DNA of 64,000 nucleotides from a virus: IMG/VR virus record IMGVR_UViG_3300037395_000062, positions 30,110 to 94,109 of that record; one strand, 5' to 3'. Shown piece by piece: positions 16,933 to 26,039 of this stretch (position 1 is its first letter; each line of letters starts with the position of its first letter). The notes under the pieces were generated by a model. It saw only the letters and a program-made list of their open reading frames with translations, ran no database searches and was not told where the DNA came from. The position numbers and the translations under genes were made by a program.

Positions 16933-19900
16933 TCAATCAGCCGCCTCCTTCACGGGTAGCAAAGCCTCGTAAGCCTCGCGCCAGGACCGCAGGTCGACGA
17001 CCCCGAACCGTTCCGTGACGCGGTTGCGTTCGGAGACGCCGTCGATGTCCCACGGCGTCATCGTGGTCCCGTCGATCGGATCCATCTCGACGTCGAGCCC
17101 GGTACGGTAAAGGCACCGCAGCGCCTCCGCCGGTGCCGCGGCCCCCTGCGACCCGACGAGCGAACGCAGCACGACCCGGTCGATGCCGAGACGTCCGAGG
17201 TCCAACGCCAACCGATCCGGATCCCGGATGTCCCACTCCTTGGCGTTCGCCGGAATCGGCGCGGTCAGCCGCAGCGCGAATCCACTCATGTCGGCCGCGA
17301 ACACGGTCTCGCCGCCGTGCGCCAACGCGACGGCGCGCCCGGCCGGTCCAGGCAAGTCGTTGATCGTCAGCACCCGGCGCGCATCGGCGGCGGGGCGGCG
17401 TTCGTTCCAGGACAGCAGTTCGCGATGCAGGCCCGATATCGCCATCCCGCCCTGGGCAAGGCCGATCGCCAGGTCGGGATGCCAGTATGGATCGGGATCC
17501 TTCCACCGTTCGGCGAACCGCGCGTTGTCCTTCCGCAGCCTGGCGAAGTCGGCCTGCGCGTTGGCCGGATCGGTGCGGCTGGTGCCCTCCGGGTGCAGCA
17601 GTTCCGCGGTCATCTCGACGACGTTGCGCAATCCGCGCCGGCGCAGGCGCAGGCAGAAATCGGTGTCGCCGTAGTTCATCGGGAAGGCCTCGGCATCAAA
17701 CCCGCCGACCGCGTCGAATTTCACCCTGGATACCAACATGCAGGCGCCGGTCACGGCCTGCGCCTCGTGCGTCAGCGCGGCGAGCCATCCGTTGCCGGGA
17801 TTGCCGTGCGCCATGCCCTTGAACAGGTGTCCGGCGATTCCCTGGTGGGCGACGACGCCGACGTGCTGGACGACGCCCGCCGGATGCACCAGCTTGGCGC
17901 CGACCGCACCCACATCGGGACGCACCGCATGGCCCATCATCGCATCCAGCCAATTCGCGGCACCGACGCACACGTCGTCGTTCAGGAACAGCAGGTAGCT
18001 TCCCAACGCATGGTTACGGACGACGTCGTTGCAGAGCCGCGACCAGTCGAATACGCCGTCCTGCGCCTCCCACCGTACAACCCTGACACGTGGATCGGCG
18101 AGTGCGTTTGAGCCAAGCTCCGGCTCGGACAGCGGACCGTTCTGCACCACGATGATCTCGTAGTTCGGATAGGCGGTATGCTGGCGCACGGTGTTGACGC
18201 AAGGCTGGATCAGCCTGCCTTTACCGAGCGTCGGCACGATGATCGAGACGAGAGGGTGATCTTCCGGAAACGCTCGATTCCGCACCACCGACAGCGTGCC
18301 AGGCAGCGTCGGATTCGCGGTCACCGCGACGCCTGCCGCATAGAAGGATTCGATCGCCATCTGCCGTGCCAAGGTATACATCGCCACGTCCTCGGGCTCC
18401 GGTTCCCGCACCGTGGCGACGGTCTTCGGCAGGTGCCTGATAACCTGTTGCGGATGGCCGAAATGTTCAGCGGCATGCAGAAGGAAACCATACAAGTCTA
18501 CCCTGCTGCTAACCTGAGTCAGGTATCGCGTACGCACGGCGCATACCGGCGTGACGTAGTCGCGTGCCAGGAACAATTCGAGGTCGAAGTCCGGCTTCAG
18601 ATCCGGATATACGCCGCCTTTGCCATCGCCGATATCGTTGTCGGCATAGATGGCGCAAACAACATCGTCGGCGTCCGCGCACGCGGCGATAAGCGTCGCA
18701 AACCCGTTTTGTTTCCACGTCACTGAACCGTCCGTGAAGACTACCCAGTTCGAATCGACCGATTCGATGCCGACTCCGAACTCGCGCATCGAAACGAATT
18801 CCCATTCCGTGGATCGCGTCTTCGGTTCCGGCAGGTCTCCCTTCAGCATCGCCCACGAAGCGTAGTCGTGCCCGAATCCGGCAGTGCCAGGCTGCGGTCC
18901 GGCCCACTGCAACCGCAGGAACGCCAGTTCGATATCGGAGCGCTCGCGTTCGGTCAGCATCTCGCCGGCGATGCCGTTCTGTCCTAGGTAGCCGCGAAGG
19001 TGCATCCGCTGCACGCCACCCTGGGTCGGCGGCATCGACGGCACCACCGAGGCCGCGTACGCATCGGCCGCCTGCATGTTGCGGAATCCGCGTGCCGCGG
19101 CCCGCAGGCCCCACTCCATGATGGACTGTTCCTCGTTGCCGCCGCAGCCGTCAACGTCCGGCCAGCCGATCGCGGCTAGCGCGCGCGCCGACAGCAAGCT
19201 ACACGGACCCAACGGGGTGCCGACGATGAGCCTGCGGCCCGGCATATCCGCGCGCACGGCTGCCGCCATCGCCGCCGCGGTATCGGCCGATATCTGCGTC
19301 CAGGTATCGAGTCGCGGGAAGGCGTTCGGTCCGTCGCTGGCGAGCGGGATCGCCGACGCCACGTCGTCGGTTTGCGAAATCGCCGATCGCATCGACCGCC
19401 AACTGTCGTCGTCGAGCGCGGTGCCTGGACGCAGCCATAACACGTCGGCACCCGTTGGCGCCGCGCGACGGCAGGCCTCGATCAGCGACGACTTGCGGGG
19501 CGCATTGCGTACGCAGCGTGGCATGTCGCCCGCATCCAGCGGAAGCGATACGACCACGTCCTCTTCGCGCTTTCCGGCCCTGCCCACCTTCCACCGGATA
19601 TCCGTCGCGCGGTTTCCCGGCAGCCAAGCATCGAGCCGCGCGTCGATTCGCTTCTCGAGCGTGTGGTTCTTGCGCACCCAGGCGAGCAGCGCATCCGCGT
19701 TGACCTGCCGTTCGATCGACGGTGCGGCCATGAACGCCCGTATGGCCGCGATCCAATCCTGCGCGGTCTCGGCGTAGGCGAACACCGGCGGATCGCCGTC
19801 GGTATAGGACGTCGCGCGCTGGGCGATAACGCAAGCGCCGACCATGCCCCCCTCGATCAGCCGCAGGTTCGACTTGCATTCGTTGAACCGGTTGGACTCC

Positions 19901-20616
19901 AGCGGCGCCAGCACCAGGTCGAGATCGAGTTGCAGCATCTTCAACTGGTACTCGTGCGCCGGCACGCCGGGATGGAATTCGGTGCGAACCGGTGGGTTCT
20001 TTGGTTGGGTCCCGAAGAACACCCACTCGACATCCTCGCCAATCGCCTCCATCGCAGGGCGGATCAACTCGAGATCGCCGTCGTGGGATATGCCGCCCAC
20101 GAAGCCAATGCGTAGCCGTCCTTCGGAGCGCATGACGCGCGGCCGCAGCGCCATCGCGGGAATCGCGTTCGCCACCGTCCGCACGTCGACGCAACCCAAC
20201 TCGTCGCGGAACCACGCAGCCAACGGTTCGGTGGACGTCGTCACCCGGTCGCACAGTTTCGCCGCCCTGGCGATTCTGGCGGGTATTCCCGGTGGCATGA
20301 AACCGCGATGAAAACTCGCTTCGGGGATCTCGCCCAGGAAGTCGTCGAGTTCGTAGACCAGCAGCGCGTCCGGCAGCGCCTCGCGGATCGCGGTCATAGC
20401 GGCGACGTGGTTGTCCTCCATGTAGCGCTGGAACACGACGACGTCGGGTGCCGCCGCCACGATCATCTCCAACGGCCACATCGCGATGTCGAGCCTGCCC
20501 TCCGCATGCCCGCCGACGACCATCGACATCAGCGGTACGGCCATGCGGTGATATCCGCAGCCCTGCCGATCGCCTGCGAATCCAAGCACGAAAGGCGGTC
20601 TTACTCTCTCCGTCAC
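16933..20616 (-). CDS. Giant multi-domain glycosyltransferase (GT4 + GT2-like + GT2)
   Basis: A 1227-residue protein with at least three sugar-transfer modules. Residues 1-335 form a GT4 (group 1) enzyme: FVGGISHDGDLELIRPAM and the donor-site segment NRFNECKSNLRLIEGGMVG with its paired Glu. Residues about 340-560 look like a degenerate GT2 domain. From about 600 a linker (YADNDIGDGKG, LKPDFDLELFLARDYV) leads into a full GT2 domain at about 800-1070: SIIVPTLGKGRL, the metal-site FLNDDV, and DTDFCLRLRRRGLRN. The last about 155 residues resemble a Rossmann-like tail. The tandem GT2 plan is typical of surface polysaccharide synthesis. It lies between portal and head genes, so it may decorate the virion or alter the host surface. 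Confidence 0.85.
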   Translation of the reverse strand: MTERVRPPFVLGFAGDRQGCGYHRMAVPLMSMVVGGHAEGRLDIAMWPLEMIVAAAPDVVVFQRYMEDNHVAAMTAIREALPDALLVYELDDFLGEIPEASFHRGFMPPGIPARIARAAKLCDRVTTSTEPLAAWFRDELGCVDVRTVANAIPAMALRPRVMRSEGRLRIGFVGGISHDGDLELIRPAMEAIGEDVEWVFFGTQPKNPPVRTEFHPGVPAHEYQLKMLQLDLDLVLAPLESNRFNECKSNLRLIEGGMVGACVIAQRATSYTDGDPPVFAYAETAQDWIAAIRAFMAAPSIERQVNADALLAWVRKNHTLEKRIDARLDAWLPGNRATDIRWKVGRAGKREEDVVVSLPLDAGDMPRCVRNAPRKSSLIEACRRAAPTGADVLWLRPGTALDDDSWRSMRSAISQTDDVASAIPLASDGPNAFPRLDTWTQISADTAAAMAAAVRADMPGRRLIVGTPLGPCSLLSARALAAIGWPDVDGCGGNEEQSIMEWGLRAAARGFRNMQAADAYAASVVPSMPPTQGGVQRMHLRGYLGQNGIAGEMLTERERSDIELAFLRLQWAGPQPGTAGFGHDYASWAMLKGDLPEPKTRSTEWEFVSMREFGVGIESVDSNWVVFTDGSVTWKQNGFATLIAACADADDVVCAIYADNDIGDGKGGVYPDLKPDFDLELFLARDYVTPVCAVRTRYLTQVSSRVDLYGFLLHAAEHFGHPQQVIRHLPKTVATVREPEPEDVAMYTLARQMAIESFYAAGVAVTANPTLPGTLSVVRNRAFPEDHPLVSIIVPTLGKGRLIQPCVNTVRQHTAYPNYEIIVVQNGPLSEPELGSNALADPRVRVVRWEAQDGVFDWSRLCNDVVRNHALGSYLLFLNDDVCVGAANWLDAMMGHAVRPDVGAVGAKLVHPAGVVQHVGVVAHQGIAGHLFKGMAHGNPGNGWLAALTHEAQAVTGACMLVSRVKFDAVGGFDAEAFPMNYGDTDFCLRLRRRGLRNVVEMTAELLHPEGTSRTDPANAQADFARLRKDNARFAERWKDPDPYWHPDLAIGLAQGGMAISGLHRELLSWNERRPAADARRVLTINDLPGPAGRAVALAHGGETVFAADMSGFALRLTAPIPANAKEWDIRDPDRLALDLGRLGIDRVVLRSLVGSQGAAAPAEALRCLYRTGLDVEMDPIDGTTMTPWDIDGVSERNRVTERFGVVDLRSWREAYEALLPVKEAAD

Positions 20617-20957
20617 GCGAATTTCTCCCTGTACTTGACACCGAACTCCGCGACCGTATCGCGCACGACATCACCGAACATATCGCGCGGGATGCCGGAA
20701 TCCTTCTGGTAGCGCCACGTATCGTCGGTGACCTTGGCGGACGCCGACACCTGCGACAATGCGAATCCACCTTCAACCGCCACCCATGCGAAGTTCGGCC
20801 GTTGCGCCTTCGTCGCCGGGTCGTAGGCCCGGTCACACCGCGCGCAGAACAGTTGCGGCGAGCGCCTGTATTCGATCGGCTTTCGGCCGCAGCAGCGGCC
20901 ATCCGCGTCAAGCGTATGCGGCGGGTGCACCGCGAGAAGGGTCGCCTGGTCGATCAA
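20613..20957 (-). CDS. Small zinc-ribbon-like protein, 114 aa
   Basis: The N-terminal half has a zinc-ribbon spacing (CCGRKP, then LFCARCDRAYD). The rest (DSGIPRDMFGDVVRDTVAEF) is a short helical domain. Its end overlaps the start of the glycosyltransferase by four bases, so the two are translationally coupled. Function unknown. Confidence 0.6.
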   Translation of the reverse strand: MIDQATLLAVHPPHTLDADGRCCGRKPIEYRRSPQLFCARCDRAYDPATKAQRPNFAWVAVEGGFALSQVSASAKVTDDTWRYQKDSGIPRDMFGDVVRDTVAEFGVKYREKFA

Positions 20958-21442
20958 CCGGACGGTTCCATCCGCTTCAACCCGATCCTCGCCAGTTCAT
21001 CGTCGGAGACGAAGGCGAGCATGTTCGCCGCGAACTGCCGCGCCATCTCCGGCTGCATGGTGCGGAACGACCAGTCGATCGGCAGCAGCAGCAGATAGGC
21101 GTCCGGGTTCGCGGCGGATATCCTGTCCCGCAACGTCTTCACCGCCCGCATGTAATCCAGCGCCTCCGCCATGTCAGGCGGCTTCACCACCACAAAGGCG
21201 AGCCCACCGGCCGGGATCGAGGACACCTCCGTTATCGCTCCGGCCAGCGGATCGCCGATCGACAGCCGGCCCGCGCCTGCGATCACGGTGCCGCCCGTCA
21301 CGCCATGCCCGATCAGGACTTCCGACATGCGTTCGACCGTTTCCGCGACGGATATGAACCAGGGTTCGCCCTGCAGTTTCCGCATCTCCGGATCGAACTG
21401 CTCGATCGCGTCCTTGTCTCCGTCACCGTCGAAACAGGTCAT
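20954..21442 (-). CDS. Hypothetical protein, 162 aa
   Basis: A mixed alpha/beta protein between the portal and the zinc-ribbon gene, overlapping both by four bases. The segment SEVLIGHGVTGGTVIAGAGR could be a nucleotide- or phosphate-binding loop, but no standard motif is complete. Its operon place suggests a head-assembly accessory role. Confidence 0.6.
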   Translation of the reverse strand: MTCFDGDGDKDAIEQFDPEMRKLQGEPWFISVAETVERMSEVLIGHGVTGGTVIAGAGRLSIGDPLAGAITEVSSIPAGGLAFVVVKPPDMAEALDYMRAVKTLRDRISAANPDAYLLLLPIDWSFRTMQPEMARQFAANMLAFVSDDELARIGLKRMEPSG

Positions 21443-23181
21443 ACCGAAGCCTCCGCGCTCGCGGCCTCGGACGCCGAATCACGGCGAACGCCAGAACGAT
21501 GCCCGTGCGCCTGGGATTCCGCGGGGTCGGTCTTGCTCGGAAACGGCGCGCCAACCTTATCCGTATCCTTCGCCGAACCGCCTTCCGTCCCGCCGGTCTC
21601 GGCCGCGTGCATGAGTTCGAGCTGTTTCGTCGCCAGGGTTTGATACACGCCAGCCTTCGCTGGATCCTCCGGACACAACTCCATCAACTCCATAAGAGTC
21701 TTGTACTTCTTCGAAACGCCCTTGGTCAGCGCCGGTTGGTCCACCGCCGTGCGGCTTTCGCGCCACGTGCGCGCAAGCTTGCGCGCCTCGTACTCGCGCG
21801 CGTCCTGCTTCGGCGAAGCGCCGTTGAACCACAGCCGCAGTCGAGGCCAGTTCGGTGCGATCAAATAGTCGTTCATCCGGCTGGCGACGAAGCCGAGCAG
21901 CGGCGGCAGTCCAGGATCGTCGACCCCTGCGGTCTCTGTCGATTCGTTCGGAAGCGGGGCGTTGTCCTTGTGGTTGCCCGAGACGAACAGCCCGAGCCGG
22001 CGGGCGGGGAACTGGCTGATCGCCATGTACAGCCCGCCCATCAGATTCATGTGGTCCTTGTAGCGGAGGTCCTGCCCCTTCATATCCATGAAGTCGAGCA
22101 CGTCGACGTCCCCTTTTTCAGGAACGGACATCACGGGCAGACCCCATACCTTCGACTGCCCGCGCTTCATGTTGGTCCACTCGCGCATCAGCGCATCGAT
22201 CTGGGTCTGGTTCCAGAAGTCGCCCTTCAGCAGCAGCATGCCGTTCGGAATCGAGTTCCTGGTAAACGAATCTGCATTGAGATCGATCCCGCTCTGGAAC
22301 GCCTGGATCATCCGCACGCCGATCTCCAGTTCGGTGAACCCGTAACCCCATGCGGACGGATCAGTGCGTGGATTGCGGATGGCGAAGAACAGCTCGTCGC
22401 GGGTGAACGGCCGCACGGGGTTTCCCGTGTCGTCCACCATGGCGCAGAAGTACCGCGGGTCGTTGGCATAGCCCTTGCCTGGGATCGCGAGCCGAATGTT
22501 GCCCGCCGGCAGGTTGGCGAACGCCTTCACGTTGCCCAACCTAGTCATATCGGTCCAGACGGCCCAGCCGTCGTACGTGAAGGTATCGTCGACGAAGGTG
22601 CGCAGGAAGATGTCGAGGGGGTGCAGGTTGTGTGCGTCGCGTTCGCGGGCGTCGGAATAGCTGGATTCGCGGTTGCAGTTCCAGACGAAGCGCTGCGCGT
22701 CGCGGATGTCCTTCCTGTCCTGCTCGGTCGGTGTCTCGTCGCGGTCGCGCAGGCCGATCTCCCAGCCGGGCTCCCAGATCTGGTTCGACAGGCCAGAGTA
22801 GCGCGCGAGGTCGGCGACCCGGGAGCGGATGACGAGTTGGGGGACGATGTTCTCGCGCCGGATCTTCTGCAGGCTCTCGGGTGCGATCCCCGGCCACGGC
22901 AGCAGCCCCGCGTTGGCGGGATCCGGCATGAAACTCATGGTGGCGTACGAATAGGCCTGCGGCGGCACGCCGAGCGACTTCACCACCTCGGTGAGCGCGC
23001 CTTCCATATGCCGTGCCACGTCGCCGATGCTCGCGTGCAGGGCGTCGAGATAGGTCCTGGTGTTCAGCACGTGCACCGCGTATTCGGGGTTCGGCGTCGG
23101 CAACCTGGCGCCTTCGATATGGTCCGGCAGCAATGCGTTGATGTCGAACGGCCCGGACGGTGGTGCGGTGAGGGTCAGCAT
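21439..23181 (-). CDS. Portal protein
   Basis: About 580 residues from ATG 23181; the longer frame would need a TTG at 23223. Portal-like features include a helical N-terminal domain, a central segment with DELFFAIRNPRTDPSAWGYG followed by ELEIGVRMIQAFQSGIDLNA (the region before the crown and wing of phage portals), and the downstream FARRLGLFVSGN-type text. The C-terminus is disordered and Ser/Ala/Glu-rich. The portal forms the dodecameric DNA entry ring at one capsid vertex and docks the terminase. It lies downstream of TerL as expected. Confidence 0.75.
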   Translation of the reverse strand: MLTLTAPPSGPFDINALLPDHIEGARLPTPNPEYAVHVLNTRTYLDALHASIGDVARHMEGALTEVVKSLGVPPQAYSYATMSFMPDPANAGLLPWPGIAPESLQKIRRENIVPQLVIRSRVADLARYSGLSNQIWEPGWEIGLRDRDETPTEQDRKDIRDAQRFVWNCNRESSYSDARERDAHNLHPLDIFLRTFVDDTFTYDGWAVWTDMTRLGNVKAFANLPAGNIRLAIPGKGYANDPRYFCAMVDDTGNPVRPFTRDELFFAIRNPRTDPSAWGYGFTELEIGVRMIQAFQSGIDLNADSFTRNSIPNGMLLLKGDFWNQTQIDALMREWTNMKRGQSKVWGLPVMSVPEKGDVDVLDFMDMKGQDLRYKDHMNLMGGLYMAISQFPARRLGLFVSGNHKDNAPLPNESTETAGVDDPGLPPLLGFVASRMNDYLIAPNWPRLRLWFNGASPKQDAREYEARKLARTWRESRTAVDQPALTKGVSKKYKTLMELMELCPEDPAKAGVYQTLATKQLELMHAAETGGTEGGSAKDTDKVGAPFPSKTDPAESQAHGHRSGVRRDSASEAASAEASV

Positions 23182-23194
23182 GGCGCTACCATCG

Positions 23195-23332
23195 CTAGAG
23201 CGACCATTGTAGATACAATCCAACGGCTAGAAAAATGGCGAATATAACTACGCCAACCGTAAGACCACCTAAGATTCCCCGAAGGAAGTTTCCATTGCCC
23301 GCATGGTGTTTGCGCCGTGGAACCATCAGCAT
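23195..23332 (-). CDS. Small single-pass membrane protein, 45 aa
   Basis: A 45-residue ORF starting at ATG 23332, overlapping the stop of the upstream gene. After a basic N-terminus (MVPRRKHHAGNGNF) comes one hydrophobic helix (GGLTVGVVIFAIFLAVGLYL). It ends 14 bases before the portal start. Tight overlaps and the clean membrane profile support it as a real gene. Function unknown. Confidence 0.6.
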   Translation of the reverse strand: MLMVPRRKHHAGNGNFLRGILGGLTVGVVIFAIFLAVGLYLQWSL

Positions 23333-23499
23333 CCGATCATGTCCTCCAGCCTGCCGTAGCGTTTCTCGACCTCTGCGACGAAGCGTTCGGCATCGGAGAA
23401 GGCGGCCTTTACCTGATCGTCGCTCCGCGATTCCGCGTTAGCGAACAGCAGCGCGGCCATGGCAACAACCGCGATATCCCGCGGTTTAGGTTCAGGCAT
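23326..23499 (-). CDS. Small Ala-rich protein with hydrophobic N-terminus, 57 aa
   Basis: It starts at ATG 23499 with AGAGG eight bases upstream. The frame is open much further upstream, but that part is the shadow of two other genes. A hydrophobic stretch (IAVVAMAALLFANA) near the N-terminus is followed by a charged helix (KAAFSDAERFVAEVEKRYGR). It may be a membrane-anchored or exported coiled-coil protein. Confidence 0.55.
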   Translation of the reverse strand: MPEPKPRDIAVVAMAALLFANAESRSDDQVKAAFSDAERFVAEVEKRYGRLEDMIGC

Positions 23500-23522
23500 C
23501 AGAGTTGCCTCTGTTTGCGGTA

Positions 23523-23777
23523 TCAGCGCTGGTTGTTCCAGCTTTTGACGTCCGCCTCCATGGCAACCCGCAGACCCTGCTTGGTCAACGATTGCCATCC
23601 GTTCGTACGGAAGGCCAATCCCTTGTCGACCAATTCGTCGCGTCCAGACTTCGCTATCAGGTTGCCGTCCCAGACTGGCCCCGTGACGAAGAACTGCATC
23701 ATCACTTCCTTGGCCGCACCCGACAACCCATCGAACACAGCCTGGATCGAATGCAACAGTATCGCGGTTGGAATCAC
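23523..23777 (-). CDS. Winged-helix-like small protein, 84 aa
   Basis: It starts at GTG 23777 and is coupled (GTGA) to the end of the restored upstream frame. The segment DELVDKGLAFRTNGWQSLTK and the helical N-terminus suggest a winged-helix or PadR-like fold. Function unknown. A longer frame reads through this region on the same strand but is unlike protein. Confidence 0.55.
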   Translation of the reverse strand: MIPTAILLHSIQAVFDGLSGAAKEVMMQFFVTGPVWDGNLIAKSGRDELVDKGLAFRTNGWQSLTKQGLRVAMEADVKSWNNQR

Positions 23778-24015
23778 GGCACGTACCGTTTCGTGCCTCC
23801 ATTAAGTTTGAGAGCCAGTCACCCTCGAACCATGTTGTTGCGCCATCCTTACGTCGCTTTATGTCAATCTGGCTGCGAGGATGAAGCTCACCCAGCAAGT
23901 CCCTGCCGTCAACATGCGAAAATGTCTGCGTAACCATCTCGTCAAATCGACGCGCTTTTTCTTCCTGGGATAGCTCCAGGAACGATTCGGCGCTCAGTTT
24001 CTGGATGTCATACAC
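23774..24015 (-). pseudogene. Small gene apparently broken by one missing base
   Basis: The N-terminal part from GTG 24015 is clearly protein (LSAESFLELSQEEKARRFDE, then KDGATTWFEGD). In that frame the text turns into noise. One base earlier, the frame gives ALKLNGGTKRYVP and a TGA that overlaps the next start as GTGA. The intact gene would therefore run to 23774 with one extra base near 23815-23820. This is either a real frameshift mutation, a programmed -1 shift, or a sequencing error. Confidence 0.55.
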
Positions 24016-25141
24016 AAACCGTCTCCTTGACGAAATACGCCTTGCCCTGCGCGGTCAGTTCGATCCGGCCGCCCAGCGCGTCGTCGACCGCCTTGCGCAC
24101 CCCCGCGGTAGCGTCGTAGTCGTCGAACAGCATGGTTCCGCCCTCGACGAGAAGCGGCATGAAGCGCTCGATCACCGCCGCCGCGCAGCGATACTGGTCG
24201 CAGTCGACATGCACGAAGGCGACCGGCCCGAAGGATTCCGGCATCGTCGCAGGGAACACCCCGGCATGGTATTCCGCATCCGGCACTGCCGTGCGGACGG
24301 CGTCGAGCGAGACATCGGCGAAATCGCCGATACCGTGAACGTCATCCTCGACATCACGCTCCGGAATACCCTCGAACGTATCGAACAGGTGCAGCCTGCA
24401 GCCGCGCGTCTTCGCCAACCTGGACAAATGCCAGGCCGTGCCGCCCTTGTAGACACCCACCTCGACGAAGTCACCTTTCGGCGCGGACTTCGCAAGCCGC
24501 AGCAGCGTAGCGAGGGTGTCCGCGCCGAGCAGCGTCGGCGGCGCCACATCCAATGGCGTCATCACCGCATACCCCTCGTGCCGGTAGTCGAAACTCACGG
24601 CATGCGTGGCGCCCAGGATATCGGCGAAGAACCCGGCGTCGCGCCGGCGCGGCAGCAGATGCCGGATCCCGGCCGGGGCGTTGCCGTGCCCGAAGGCGCC
24701 GTCGAGCCAAATGCGCAGGTCGTCGGCGATCACTACATCGCGACAGCCGCGCAGCCCGGAGAGGATCGAAAGTTCGCGGCTCAACGGCAGGCGCCGCGCC
24801 GGATCGGTCTCCGCGCCGTAGCCCTTCAACCCGTAGTCGGCACCGGGGAAGTGCGCGTCGAGCCAGAACAGGATCGGCTCCTCCCGCGGGATCAGGTCGC
24901 AGACCACCGAGAGGAACGTCTCGCTGTCCACGCGATGCACGGTTATCCTGGAATCCGATTCGAACGCCTTCGACGCGGCATCGGCCAGCGACGGCTCCAC
25001 CTCGCAGGAGCACAGCGTGCGGAACATGAACCGCGCGGCATGGGCAAGCGACTCGCCGCGACCGGTGCCGGTCTCGACAAAGTGCAGCAGACCGTACTTC
25101 GCGATCAGCGCGCCGAGGTCGAATTGGGTCAGGCTACCCAC
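24008..25141 (-). CDS. Double methyltransferase-fold protein, C-terminal half TylF-like O-methyltransferase
   Basis: A 377-residue protein with two SAM-binding folds in tandem. The N-terminal half has a motif I (HFVETGTGRGESL) and an acidic loop (FWLDAHFPG). The C-terminal half has a second motif I (DFVEVGVYKGGTAWHLS) followed by LHLFDTFEGIPE and FVHVDCDQYRC, the signature of macrocin (TylF) O-methyltransferases that methylate sugars. It sits in the same operon as the giant glycosyltransferase, so methylation of a phage-made or host glycan is a reasonable inference. A fusion of two such folds is uncommon in phage. Confidence 0.75.
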   Translation of the reverse strand: MGSLTQFDLGALIAKYGLLHFVETGTGRGESLAHAARFMFRTLCSCEVEPSLADAASKAFESDSRITVHRVDSETFLSVVCDLIPREEPILFWLDAHFPGADYGLKGYGAETDPARRLPLSRELSILSGLRGCRDVVIADDLRIWLDGAFGHGNAPAGIRHLLPRRRDAGFFADILGATHAVSFDYRHEGYAVMTPLDVAPPTLLGADTLATLLRLAKSAPKGDFVEVGVYKGGTAWHLSRLAKTRGCRLHLFDTFEGIPERDVEDDVHGIGDFADVSLDAVRTAVPDAEYHAGVFPATMPESFGPVAFVHVDCDQYRCAAAVIERFMPLLVEGGTMLFDDYDATAGVRKAVDDALGGRIELTAQGKAYFVKETVCV

Positions 25142-25787
25142 CTATACGGCCCCAAAACGCGTCCAGATGCACCGCAAGCAGTTCCCGGATCGTTTCCTCG
25201 GGAAGTGCTGCAATCACGTCCATCCAGGACTTGCAGTCCTTCCAGTTCTCATTGACGCCAAGGTCGACGATTTTCGCTTTTCGCATCGCAACATACGCCG
25301 CCGAAAAATCGCCGTCCGGATCAGACGACCTGTCGATAGCCTTGAAAAGCTTGGCTTGACTAGCCGGAAGATACGCCATAGTACGCCCAAACAGCGGCGT
25401 CGCCGCACGTGTCTCCGGGCAATCCCCCCATTGCGCGGAGACGACGTACTCGACAACCGACAAGCATGGCGACGCCAAGTCACGCGGCATCGAATGCAAG
25501 TTGATGTCAAGGTCGAGCAGCGGTAACGTACCGTCCTCTGCGGGCGGCGGGATATCCGGAGATTCGACGATAACCTCGAAATACGGTGCGTCATGCATGT
25601 CGCACGGAATCGACGAAGGTGCCTGAAAACCGATGATGCGAGTCATGCGAGGCAGCGCAGTCAACCCCTGCTCGAACAGCGTTCGCATCACCCGAATGCG
25701 GCCGCGTCGACGGTCCGCGACGAGCCCATATCGCTCCTCGTCCTGGATACGTTGACGTTCGCTCCATCCAGTCATGTCGGTCGGCAT
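25134..25787 (-). CDS. Hypothetical protein, 217 aa
   Basis: A 217-residue alpha/beta protein overlapping the double methyltransferase by eight bases. The segments LPLLDLDINLHSMPRDLASP and AYLPASQAKLFKAI look folded but match no family I can name. It may work with the downstream sugar-modifying genes, given the tight coupling. Confidence 0.6.
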   Translation of the reverse strand: MPTDMTGWSERQRIQDEERYGLVADRRRGRIRVMRTLFEQGLTALPRMTRIIGFQAPSSIPCDMHDAPYFEVIVESPDIPPPAEDGTLPLLDLDINLHSMPRDLASPCLSVVEYVVSAQWGDCPETRAATPLFGRTMAYLPASQAKLFKAIDRSSDPDGDFSAAYVAMRKAKIVDLGVNENWKDCKSWMDVIAALPEETIRELLAVHLDAFWGRIGG

Positions 25788-25805
25788 CGCGGCTACACCC
25801 CTTGT

Positions 25806-25958
25806 TCAGGTTATCGCTGAAGGACAGGCTTCGCGCAACTCTCGTCGCCGCTCGTCTTCGACAAGCATGTCCTCACGCATGAGCCGTTCGGCCTTCGCCG
25901 CGTCGGCCTCGGACGGCGTACCCGTCAGCCACCGCCGCATCGCTTCCAGCCACGCCAT
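25806..25958 (-). CDS. Small charged protein, 50 aa
   Basis: A 50-residue ORF starting at ATG 25958 with the strong ribosome site AGGAGG nine bases upstream. It is helical and highly charged (EADAAKAERLMREDMLVEDE). It lies between TerL and the 217-residue gene, where portal-associated small proteins are often found. Function unknown. Confidence 0.55.
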   Translation of the reverse strand: MAWLEAMRRWLTGTPSEADAAKAERLMREDMLVEDERRRELREACPSAIT

Positions 25959-26039
25959 CGCCGTACGCCTCCTCCGTGCTCACGCGGACGCTAGCAATGC
26001 CGTAAATTCCATGCAAGCCTAGAATATTCACGGTACGCG

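Noticed and set aside
21499-23247. 582-residue plus-strand ORF over the portal gene
   Set aside because: Antisense frame of the portal; long only because of GC bias.
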